Part shown: positions 42,730-53,271 of the stretch, in pieces
Position numbering within the stretch: position 1 is the stretch's first letter
Layout of the letters: each line of letters starts with the position of its first letter
Assembly (NCBI GenBank): GCA_963573305.1
Contig: OY754337.1
Span: forward strand, 72,761,094 to 72,825,093
DNA length: 64,000 nt
Origin: Pyrrhosoma nymphula
Taxonomy: Eukaryota; Arthropoda; Insecta; Odonata; Coenagrionidae
Direction: 5' to 3'
Program-made: the position numbers and the translations under genes
Notes under the pieces: generated by a model
Database searches by the model: none
What the model saw: the letters and a program-made list of their open reading frames with translations, nothing else
What the model was told of the DNA's origin: nothing

Positions 42730-45230
42730 AAATGCCGAAATTTCAATACTTCGAGTGCGATGCGGAACGTCTTTCCATTATGCGCAATACTATTTAACAA
42801 AATTTACCTTCTAACCAAGTGAAAGAAATTTAGGGGGTGACCCAAAAGAAATTCGAATTTAAAAAAATAATGACCACCCTAATGAGTACATGCTGTTCGA
42901 TTGAATATTATTTGCTTTATGATGGCTGTAATTGTCAGAGAAAGAACGAATTGTCATACCCGTTGACTGCGAAATTTAACCCGGAATAAAACGCACTCAA
43001 ACGATCCTATTGACTTGTACCTTTGGCTTCCCCGATTGATAATAGTAGTTTGTACGCATTTACCAGTCATTTACTCAGATAGTTTAAGTACACTGTAAAA
43101 TCAGACCCTCTTTAAAATAGGATTCGCGAAAAACTTTTATAGAAATTTTATCAGTTCTGTGCCGTGAAACAAAGTTGTTACTCATCGGAATATAATAAAC
43201 TGTTTTAAAACCAATTTTCCAAAATAATATTTCAGTAACAATTTTCCCTTCTATGTTTATCAGAGGCAAAAATTATAGTGGTGTCTTTTGAAAAATTCAT
43301 ATCTTCTGATTAACAGGGTGACTCAAGGCATATTATACTAAGCACACTGAATCTGAACCTGAATAGCCTGCGTGCCATCAAATAGTTTTGTTAATGTTTT
43401 CGACTCTAAACATGATCAACTGTACAATATGAATAAACTCTGTAAAAGAGCCCTGGGCAGGGGGAAGAGGGGGCCGGTTTGTGGCCTCACCCTGCCCAGG
43501 TAAAATAAACCCCAAGTCAAGTCCGTAGAACCAGCAATTCCGTTGAATTAGGAAAGAAAACGTCAAGGAGGTAGGTGCTAGACTTTCGTCTTCCCACACG
43601 TGATCTAAGTGCATTCCGCATTTCGTCCTTTCATTTTTCCAATGTATCTTCTCTTTCTCCCGTCTTGCGTGGCTGACGTCCTAACACCTCCTGCCACATG
43701 CCTCTACGTTGGCTCGTATAACATCATATCGAAGAGATTAGATTATTTAATGCTTTTTGGTGATTTCTTTAGGGTTTCTCTTTAAGGTAATCTCAGTTTT
43801 GGTCGCAAATGTAGCAAATGTGGAAGCATATCAATGCAATGGACTTAGGAGAGAGAATTTTAAAGATTATGTAAGGTAACCAAATGGATTTCACTGGTAA
43901 GCAGTCTTTGATAAGTTCATCTTATTCTTAGAATACTTTTGCTTTTGACTGTTGTGTATGGAGATAAGTGGCTTCCAAATTATTCCATATTTTGTCCCTG
44001 TAATTTTTTCAACCGTAGTTTTTAAGGTAAATAATTATTTTTATCATGTTACTGATAATTTTGCATCTTATTAATTTTATTAGCGCGCGTGGCCCAATTT
44101 ACACCAATTTTCGTCATCAGCGAAAAAGACGTACTTCCACAGCTGGTAGTGAAGAACTCTTTTGGAATATCATCTATTTTAATGTAACTTAGCCTGTCAT
44201 GTTTAGTTGAAAAAATATATTTGGGCACTAGAGTAACATATACGTATATGTATCGCCTAAAATCCCAGTCTGATCCAAACTATTTTCTCGACTAACAACT
44301 TATAGCTCTCAGGTTGGCGTTTGATTTTTTTCCACCGTTATAGTATAAAATATTTAAAGATAACGTACTTAGTGTATCATTTCCTGCATCAGTTCGCTAT
44401 ATTTTGACTTCATAGCGACGTGAGACGCAGGCATGATTTTCTATGCTGCGAGAACTTTCGTCAAAGTCTTTTATTATTGCTCTCAAGCATAACGTAAACG
44501 TGATCATCGTTCATAAAAGTCGGCACAGATACTTCAAATCGATATTCGCATATGTGGAGCGAGTCACGAGAGCCGTATCTGGGAGTGCTGTACTGCAGAA
44601 GGAGGTCGTGCTGTGGATAGCGATTGAGATATGGCGCGAGAAATATCTGTTACTGCGCCCCTGGATTCGATTCCACGTGGAGCATGAAGAGAAAATATCT
44701 CTCAGTCTCATGAAGTCTCTGATTTCCAATGAATGCTTTTCATAAGGTAAATACATGAGAGTTCGAGAAAAACGATAACCTCAAGATTGTCATGAGACAC
44801 AGGGTTTTGTATCAGAAATGCAATGTACAGAAAAATATTGTTTGGAACGTAGTTTGACGTCACAAATTTACTCGTCCATTAATTTCCTGAAATTAAGGCT
44901 GTAAATTTATATTTAGCTCCTAAATACTCAGTGAAGTGTAAGTTGTAATGCTTGAAACATTTTTGAGAGAGAGAGAGAGAGAGAAAATATTTTATTTCGT
45001 AATCACAATACAGAATGTTTTAACAAAAATTTTAAACATACTCGGAGGCTACTCAGCCTCATATGAGCATTCTATAAATTTAAAAGAGAATAATCGTCCG
45101 TATTGTGCAGATATTCCAGTATTTAGCGGACCTTTTTTTAGGTAATACAAACATAACAAGAAGAAATGAATTGATATAGGTAACTCAACAAGACAATGCA
45201 TAAACTAATACAAAAGAAAAATTTTGTACA
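42730..45230. other. Non-coding stretch with one GC hairpin
   Basis: No gene is supported. The 100-codon plus frame at 44443-44745 and its opposite-strand partner show no domain. A (GA)n run is at about 44966-44986. Confidence 0.5.
43452..43500. repeat. Perfect 11-bp GC hairpin
   Basis: CCTGGGCAGGG (43452-43462) pairs with CCCTGCCCAGG (43490-43500). A smaller GGCC / GGCC pair lies inside the loop. Confidence 0.7.
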
Positions 45231-45249
45231 AATATGCCATTTGAACATT

Positions 45250-45795
45250 GCATTAAATTACATTTATTATGTTAAGGCCAGATCAGAGCGTGAACTTTGT
45301 TTTAGAAACAGGTAGTTACAGAGTCTTAACCTAAATATTCGGCTATTTTTGGAATTACGTATTTCACTAGATAAGGTATTCCATAATTTGCTACCATTTA
45401 CTACGAAGGGCCTATTTAAGGCACAAGTCCGGTGGATGGGGATTTGTAGTTTATCGTTTCGCCCTCTAGTAACCCGTTCTTGAAAGCTCTCCTTGAAAAG
45501 AAATCGAAAGTAAAGTAAACTGGTTCCCTACTGTTGAAAATATCGTATAAAAGACTACCCAGGAAATCTCTTCTTCGATTTTTAGCTGTAAGCCACCGTA
45601 GTGTATTTATACCAGGTTTGATGTGATCGTACTTTCGTGAATCACAAGTAAATCTAATACAGGCATTTAATGCTTTTTGAAGTTTTGTATCCAGTTCTTT
45701 TGTTAAATCACCATATGCTAATGATTTCCAAAACATTCTGTAAACCAGAATAAAATAGCGCTCAAAACTTTTCAAATATTTCACTCCCAAAAAAT
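45250..45795 (-). pseudogene. LINE RT C-terminal fragment
   Basis: The minus frame from about 45790 reads YRMFWKSLAYGDL, then KLQKALNACIRFTCD, YDHIKPGINTLRWL and RRRDFLGSLLYDIF. A frameshift after STGLVP is followed by PFVVNGSKLWNTLSSEIRNS near 45400-45340. This is the classic end of a Jockey/CR1-like LINE protein (LQ...NACIR.I......DHV.P....L.WL....RR). The remaining 3' part reaches about 45250. It adjoins the palindromic mini-element at 45800, which may have inserted beside it. The start of the longer frame (45814) lies in that element and is not real. Confidence 0.75.
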
Positions 45796-45842
45796 TAATA
45801 GAATGACGAGACACTTGGTAATGTCCACACTTTATTTTCTCT

Positions 45843-45876
45843 GACCGGTTTCAATGTTTTAGTACATTATCATCAG
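45843..45876 (-). ncRNA. Hammerhead-like motif, intact core
   Basis: CTGATGA (45870-45876), T, perfect stem II AATGT/ACATT around ACTAAA, GAAA, CCGG, TC. Self-complementary stem III ACCGGT. Confidence 0.7.
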
Positions 45877-45919
45877 AGTTATAACACCATATATGGTGTA
45901 CGGATATGGTGTCATAACT

Positions 45920-45953
45920 CTGATGATGAGGTACTAAAACATCGAAACCGGTC
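45920..45953 (+). ncRNA. Hammerhead-like motif, intact core
   Basis: CTGATGA (45920-45926), T, stem II GAGGT/ACATC with one mismatch around ACTAAA, GAAA, CCGG, TC. Confidence 0.65.
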
Positions 45954-46060
45954 AGTGAAAATAAAGAGTGTGGAAATTACTAAGTGTCTCGTCATTCTAG
46001 TACGTCGAAATTCCACAAAGTTACTTCGCCTACCATCGAGTTATCCCAGAAAATGAGTTT

Positions 46061-46790
46061 TTGCATCCAGGCATATCCATTTAGGCTTTCTTTGTTTACT
46101 TTAGCAACGAAATCTTGAGCCTTAACTACAATTTTACATCCAAAACTCCAGTTCAAAAGAGCAATAATTCATGTGGTCCAGAAAAAAACTAATAACGTCC
46201 GTTTAAACTTTGAGGAGATCATACATACAGCCAAAAGGTCTGACATTGAAGTTGGAGGAAGGCAAGAAGCCATGGAACATACCTTACCATTTTCCATATC
46301 ACCCAAGTCTTACAATTCTAAGATTAGTTGAATGCAACCCGCCACTCCCCTGCTAATTCCTTGATGTTCTGATATCTCTTATTTCATATTCCTTTTAATG
46401 AAGTTAACGTATAAAATATAAGAGATAGACACATCTGTCATATCCCCCCCCTATTATACACCTCTAATTAATTAATTTTGTCGGAAGGACTGGGCAAGCC
46501 ATCTGGATCATCTCCTCCAAGTAATAGACCACATCTTTTCTTATCTTCTCTACACGTCCTCGTTTACTTTCTTGTTCGGATCATCACCACCAACTAAAAA
46601 AACTATCCACATAATTAGGTGGTAATCAATTTATAAACATATCTTTTCCGGGATTTTCCAACGCAAGGCTTTTCGAAACTTTTCCTCGATGAAACAGTAT
46701 TTTGAGGGTGAGCAGGGGTTTCAGATATATGCACCCTGAAAACGATCGAAATCTTGCATTTCATGGTATTAAATTCTTGTTCAATTATTA
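46061..46790. other. Non-coding stretch, nothing recognised
   Basis: AT-rich, no domain. Confidence 0.5.
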
Positions 46791-46792
46791 AT

Positions 46793-47445
46793 CCGGGTCC
46801 ACGCTTAAACTAAAATGCTATGTAACATGTTATATATAACTTATCACATAACTTGTTTATCTAACGTGTCACATCACTCTGTTATTAAACAATAATATAC
46901 ACACTGTATTTAAAAAACCGCGCCGCTCTTTCTCTTCTTTGTCTCGCGCTTGAATTCACCAACTAGCATCCTCACTTATTTATCCTCTTTCTCACTGATT
47001 ACTCTACATCAGTTCCCAACTTCTCCCATGAATCATGCTTTTTATTCCTGTCTTTCAAGTTCATACTTGTAGAGTCCCGCAACACTTTTCACAACACAAA
47101 TCGATCAATTCAAATGTCTCTTCTTTGCACCAATCCATTTTGAACAGTTAGTTTTGAAAAAAGGACGAAGACACGAGTGGATTCTCGACTACGACTGAGC
47201 TGCCAGCATGAAGTACGAACGGGGAAAGGTGTAGGGGAAAAGTGGAATAGCGTGATCACGTTGTGTTACATGGCTTTCTTTGATCTTTACCGACACTCGA
47301 TAGGTAACATGCAGCAAGTTAAAAAACACGTAAATTGTTGCATAACATCGTGTTATATAAATTTTTGTTTAATGTTTTTTAAACATGTTATTTAACTTTA
47401 CTACATTTCGTTATATAATGTGTTCTGTTACATAGTATGGGCCCA
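46793..47445. mobile_element. MITE-like element with imperfect inverted ends
   Basis: The left end CGGGTCCACGCTTAAAC...CTATGTAACATGTTATATA and the right end read in reverse, TGGGCCCATACTATGTAAC...CATTATATAACG, share GGGYCCA, CTATGTAAC and ATTATATAA-type blocks. The interior has no transposase frame. Ends and target duplication could not be fixed. Confidence 0.45.
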
Positions 47446-48885
47446 GCTTTAGCTATTTACGCTTGTGTGCACCTCCCAGCAGCTCTGCTGCTAATGTAAA
47501 CAAGCACAGCAGATATAGATATGCTTAGTGGCGTAACATTCATTTATTAAACGTGAATTATTTGGAAAGTTTTACTATTTTATTCTGGCGTACGGAATCT
47601 TTCATGCGCTTCTACTTACCATTAACTTGTTCCTGCGCAGCAGTATGGCTGTGGGAGTTATATTATTGTGTTCTGCAATACCATTCATCATTAAAATTGT
47701 TAGGATAATAAATATATTTGACCATGTTCAATTAGATACCATTTATCCACGCTTTTCTTTTATCCAAACTTAAGTAGAACATTGGCAACAAAATCCTGGT
47801 CCTCTAATACCAAATATTTGACAAACCTCAGGATCGAAAGAAGAGTTAAACGAACGTGTCTTAACCTTTACGCCCGCACAAACGCTAAGACGTTATATAT
47901 TTCCAACGCGAGGAAGACGAGTCATTGTGCTCTTCTCGGCGATCCAAACACCTTCGCGCATACACCTATCTTCACGTGCTGGAGTGCTATTAGAACTTAT
48001 TCGGGATATGGAGACCACTACCTTTTTTTGCTAATATGCGTGTTTTAGCATAATATTTATCTTCCAATTTTGAATTTGAATTTGAAAAAAGAATTTGAAT
48101 TTGGAATTTAACCAATAGTTGATACAATAATAACACGAATTATAAATATAAATTTGAAATTAGAAATACAAATTCACTAAACCTCAATTCAAATTTAACC
48201 CTAATGTAATTTTGTGTACAGCAGTAAATGAACAATATAATCTTCTCAAATGATAATTTAGAATTTTCAGTCCGAATTCCTATTCGAACAGGAGTTTCCA
48301 CTCGAAAATCGTTTAATGTACTCCCATGTTCCGCGGCTTTTGTTAAATATTAATTCATTCCATGTTTCTTTTTTCTAACTCCTCCAAAGTGCAATATTTT
48401 TTTCTGCTGCCAGAACTCGAAGGCTTTTTATTGAGTATTAGTATGATTAAAATTTTTAACCAAAGATCGGATGTTGTCGACTATATTGTTTACAAATACA
48501 GTCAAGTTTCCATGGTTTCGCATTGAATACTACAGCACTATGTAAAAAAAACCAAGCCGATTTCCTAAAACATGCAAAATAAGTGGGCTATATATTACGA
48601 ATAAGGAAGGTGCTATTTACATGTTAACTTTCTCATGCGGTGGGTCAGGTGTGCTTTTGTGTGAATACAGAATCGATGTTGATTGATGGTTTTCGGATAG
48701 AGATAAGTGACTCGTCCGCGCGTGCCTATCCGCATCATAATGCAATGCAATCGAATGATACGAGGTTGGTAGCGATAGGGAAGGAGCGTCATGTCAACGG
48801 AAAGGTTTACATTATGTACGATGACACCTCTGACTCCCACAAAGAGGATTAATGCACCCGGGGATTTGATGCAGTTCCCCGCATT
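47446..48885. other. Non-coding stretch, AATTTG-rich at 48.05-48.2 kb
   Basis: Low-complexity GAATTTGAATTTG words near 48070-48110; no gene. Confidence 0.5.
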
Positions 48886-48889
48886 CCCG

Positions 48890-48990
48890 ATGCACTGCCA
48901 CCCATCATTGGACGTTCAATCCTAAGATTGGTTTACTGCAGTCCTTCGTCCTTCCCTATCTAATGCTAGTACCCTTATCTGCCACTGTCC
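48890..48990 (-). pseudogene. LINE 3'-end fragment
   Basis: The minus strand reads ACTAGCATTAGATAGGGAAG, then GGACTGCAGTAAACCAATC and TTAGGATTGAACG. It is the same LINE end as at 13590-13680, in the opposite orientation. Confidence 0.6.
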
Positions 48991-50925
48991 CACTCGAATA
49001 CACCAGAAGGCATTCATGTCGTATGCGGTCTGTAGGAAATTATTTTCTCTTAAATAGATCTTAATTTATAATAGCGCTGTCGATAGCAATTGTTGCATTG
49101 TTGCGCTGTCTATAGAAATGTGGTTCTATGTTGAAATAAACTAAAATATAATTAACCGTGCCTATACTGATGGACATGCTTGCATAGGAATTCTACAAAA
49201 CTATTGGAACCGAAGGCACGACTGTTGTTCCTGCATAAATGATGGTAAACTGCTGGAAGTACTTTGTTGGTCACGAGACAGGTTCAAACAACAACTGATG
49301 GAGAGCTCATGGTATCCGTTAAAATTAAAATTGGGTATTTTCCACGTATTTCAAACTATCGATATTCTGATTCAGTTACTTGAACTTATTGCATTGGTTA
49401 AAAATTTTCTTATCAAAATGTATGAATTTCGGTTTTAAAAGCTAAATAAAGTAGAAGGTTACGAAAGCTCCCGAGCACACTCCGAAAACAACCGAATGGC
49501 CTGTGACGTCATTTTCGCTGTTTACATTTAGACCCAGGCGTTTCCTTATGCTTAAAGTGGAAACAAATGCGGCGAAATTAGTTTCTGACGTGTTCGCGTT
49601 TCTATATATGCCTTTAAATGGCATCTAAGTAAGGGATATAGATGGTATTTTGTACCACAATGTATAAATACATCGGTTGAAACACCGAACAAGAAATTTA
49701 TTCACGCAATCACGACATTGAATGATTGAAATTTCTTCCTTGGATTTCTCAATGTCCACCCGTAAAAATATATGCTTTACTCTGTACTTTGTGTTCTGGA
49801 CATATTCTTGCAATGACTGAGCACAGTGGTCCATCTATCTTTACTTGGACGTATACTATAGCATTATCACCATAACTCTCACGAGAAGAATTATAATATA
49901 ACAACACTTAAATTAAACTTTGAATAGACATTTAGGGTATGAGAATCTATTTTCAGGCATTTCTACAGCAGATAAGTCACTTCTAGAAACCTCCTCTACA
50001 GACAATCACTAATTATCAAATAAAAAATTAACGTTTTAGGTGTGTCGAGTATTGCCAGCACAAACATTTGGCGAGTACTGTGTTATGTTGATATGTTACT
50101 AAGATACTGTTTGTTTACTGTTGCGTGGACTGATATGGACTTCGATAAAGAAAGAAGTATCATAATGATTATGAGTGTATTGGAAAAACAGTTAATAAAG
50201 TTCATACACCAAATACATAATTATATTGTTAAAAAATGATATAAATTAGTAATGACGATTTTAAAAGCAAACTTTAGGCTTACATTTTTTGGACTAAAGC
50301 TCAACGAATTTCCACAGCATTAAATCGCTCGTCCTTCTTCATTAAAACGCCTACCATAAACATATCCACTTTGGGTAAATGTGGTTTTAATAAAACCATT
50401 GCACGCCATAGTCTTTGTTTTCAATGAAAAATCTTTAAATATACGGTAGATCTTCTACAGTTACTACTTTCTCCCTCACATCCGTCTATCGCTCAGCGAA
50501 AATGACGTCAAGCCAATCAGATTTCGTTTCGCAGCGGCGTAAAAAAATTTGAAATTTCGACTATTTTAATCTTAAATATCTCAATTAATATTGAATCAAT
50601 TTTAAAACTACTTTCACTCCGCAAGCTTGTTCGAGTTTAAGTATCATATAAAGATCCGTAAACTTAAATTTAAAATTTTGGAAAATACCCAATTGTAAAG
50701 AAAATATCCGGGAACTCGGATGATTTTCTGTGAGCAGAGCTGAGCTGATATTTAATAAGCAGAGAGATGGTGGATGTTAAAAAAACAAAAATGGAGATAT
50801 TTCCGATGCATTTCTACGAGATATGCAAATGGTTTATAGAAGGTGAATGTTATTCACTGAAACATTTTTCATGTCTTGAGATTGTGAAACAATGTTATTT
50901 GGTTGCAATGTTTCAACAAAACGAA
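48991..50925. other. AT-rich non-coding stretch
   Basis: Nothing recognised. Confidence 0.5.
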
Positions 50926-50931
50926 CGATGC

Positions 50932-50964
50932 CTGAAGATGACATAAACTGTCGAAACCCGGGTC
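50932..50964 (+). ncRNA. Hammerhead-like motif, intact core, CCCGGG stem III
   Basis: CTGAAGA (50932-50938), T, stem II GACA/TGTC around TAAAC, GAAA (50953-50956), CCCGGG, TC. Stem III ACCCGGGT is an 8-base perfect palindrome, longer than in the CCGG family. It stands alone: no mirrored arm and no PLE frame nearby, so it is a solo terminal-repeat relic. Confidence 0.65.
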
Positions 50965-50969
50965 GTGAA

Positions 50970-51530
50970 TAAAAACTAAATAGTGCATAGTTTCAGTTAA
51001 ACATATAGTACTAATAAAAATATTAGGTGATTTAAAATATAATTTTTCTCTAATAAAATTTTGATATTCTATTGGAGACCGCAAAAAACCTCTTAGTTCC
51101 ATGCGACACGAATACTCACCCTTGACTATCACTGCACGCTACCGACCACGCTAGCCAATGGCTTCGATCCATTAATTTCATTTGGATTTCGTAAGGCTTC
51201 CTATCAATAACTCCGATTCATTATTGTATTTTAATCGTTACATATGGATTATTTCACTATCTTGGGTCCTTATTCGTTCTATGCAGCCCACTTATTTAGC
51301 CTTCTGACTCGGAATTTTTAAATACTGGGGTCAATAATGTTATTTTCTTTGTACAGTTCTGTGTTTAATTACTCCGTTTTTCACAATTCCAGAGATTCTC
51401 TGTGCCCTGAGTATGAGCGCCAGTTGTAGGGCCAACAAAATTTTCACAATAATTTACTGTGAAATATTTGTAGCTCATACCATCCAGATCTTGTATGCTG
51501 GTTTATGCTTTCCACATATCTGAAATTATC
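50970..51530. other. Non-coding stretch, nothing recognised
   Basis: AT-rich. Confidence 0.5.
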
Positions 51531-51531
51531 G

Positions 51532-51751
51532 TGGTATAGGTGTAGCAAAACTTGGTGGCACTCGCTTGTACAGAGAATGACGTCAGGGAGAGGAGAGTAT
51601 ACAAGGGAGGAAGAATGAAAATGTTTAGGTTCTCTCTAATGGTTCCCACCCGAGCCCTGCGGTACCTCTGCCCGCTCTTCAACGCTTCGCCCTCTGTAAC
51701 CTAAAAATCTCCGCTTGGGAGTGCCATCAAGTTTTGCTATGCCTATACCAG
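51532..51751. mobile_element. Short inverted-repeat (MITE-like) element
   Basis: Left TGGTATAGGTGTAGCAAAAC, TTGGTGGCACTC; right in reverse TGGTATAGGCATAGCAAAAC, TTGATGGCACTCC. The ends of about 33 bp match with a few differences around a 155-bp unrelated centre. I cannot see a target duplication or name the superfamily. Confidence 0.6.
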
Positions 51752-51754
51752 GTT

Positions 51755-53065
51755 TAATACAAACTTAAATTGCCTCAATCAACGTTTCTTTTTCCCTGTC
51801 AGGGACCGCGCGTATAAAATATCCTTGGTCTCGCGACAAATTCCGATAAGAACCCATTGTTGAGGCAACGCCTGTCCACCTTTATATTTTCTCTTTGAAA
51901 ATAAAGATTCGTCTAATTCGACGGTCATTCCTGGCTCACCGATTTCCGTATGGATTCTTCAAAAGGTCTGGAGCACACACTTCTCTTTAAAAATTTTCCT
52001 GTACGTTACAGCTTCAGATTCTAGGAAATGGTGTTAACCCGTGAAAATTCTTATTTGTACATAAATATTATGCAAATACAAAAAAATGCAAAATAATACG
52101 ATGGTTGTGAGCTGACAATCTAAATAAGTACCCTATCTTGATCACATTACTTTTTATAGAGCATTGTTGCATCATCACTCTTGTAACTGTATTTGTTCTG
52201 TGCATGAAGTATCATCTCGTAGCACTCATGAATTAACAGTAATATTAACCAGTAGTTGTCTCTTTAGCAGTGTACTGCATGTTTGCATGTTCATTTACGT
52301 ATCACTCTCCCAGTTTCTGGTCGGACTGCGCACTGTTCTCCTGACTGCTTTTTGACCTGCGCCCAGCGGCCGGGGGAGCGTGCGAGGTTCTGATTTGTGC
52401 TGGGACGAGTGCTGCATGCCTGGTGTGGAATCACCCCGTGCCACACACCCTAGTGGTGGCTTGCACGGTACTTCGTAGATGTAGATATAACTGCATGGGA
52501 ATATTTTTATTTTACTAGGAATGCTGTATTGTGGCATTTTGCGGAATCGTGAGTTTGATGATATTCATAGATACTTGGTAGGATATACCTTCGTAGCTTA
52601 TTTGCATCCAACGATAAAGATATCATTTGGTTCTTAGTCCTAGATCTTAGTGAATGCGGATTTTTTTCTCACATTCCCGAGTCAGTCGCCATCAAAGTAA
52701 TCTGTAAGTAAAAACTCCTTCTTGCTTCTGCCCTCTAAAAACATTTTTCCCTGGGCCAAGTTTTAGGGGCATTATTTTTTAAATGAGATACTGCTGTCAA
52801 ATTACCTGAATAAAGTTCATTTTTAAAGACCTGCGGATGGTGGCTCAAATGAATCTCTGAATTTGTTTGTCTTAAAGATGTCTTTCTGAAAGCGTTGAAG
52901 AGGTCTTCGCAGAAAGTCATGTTTTTCGAAAGTATTTTGGAATCAATTGATGCAAACTATTGTCAATATTTTGAAAGAAATATAGAAAAGCTCCCAGAAT
53001 TTGTTCAGACAGTGGATTTAGGTCCAATCACCATTTATTTTTTCGCTTTCATTTTTATCTATCCT
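51755..53065. other. Non-coding stretch apart from a short repeat
   Basis: No gene is supported; the short dispersed repeat is annotated separately. Confidence 0.5.
52405..52490 (+). repeat. Short dispersed repeat 3' end
   Basis: GTGCCACACACCCTAGTGG, TGGCTTGCACGGTACTTCG, TAGATGTAGATAT. It has the same layout as 42655-42725. Confidence 0.55.
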
Positions 53066-53070
53066 AACTT

Positions 53071-53107
53071 GACTGGTTTCAACATAATCCCAGCGTTGTC
53101 TCGATGA
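53071..53107 (-). ncRNA. Hammerhead-like motif, degenerate
   Basis: The minus strand reads CATCGAGA where the core should be, then an AACG/TGTT-like stem II, GAAA and CCAGTC. Only the 3' half is convincing. Confidence 0.3.
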
Positions 53108-53271
53108 CAATATTGTATCACCACCTTACTTACCTTGTTGAGAATTGGTGAAAATTGAGAAAATTGGTGAGCATACAATATAAGCAAATTTCCATTTAAC
53201 TCCGGTGTTCTCTGGCCTTCGTGTCTTTGTTCAACATAGTATTTTACGGAAGGCGGTGTTTTGTTCAATTA

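Larger units (their letters stand above)
45800..46060. mobile_element. Palindromic mini-element with intact hammerhead cores on both strands
   Basis: Arms 45800-45892 and 45904-45999 mirror each other, with AGAATGACGAGACACTTGG and its complement at the outer edge. The right side continues with the tail AAATTCCACAAAGTTACTTC, GCCTACC, homologous to the tails at 10.27, 35.5 and 40.55 kb. No coding capacity and no clear target duplication. Confidence 0.75.

Noticed and set aside
44443..44756. 100-codon plus frame and its 81-codon minus partner
   Set aside because: Opposite-strand overlap, no recognised domain, and no splice or start context.
45795..45814. Start of the 132-codon LINE frame at 45814
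   Set aside because: The first codons lie inside the neighbouring palindromic element; the LINE-derived part begins after it.
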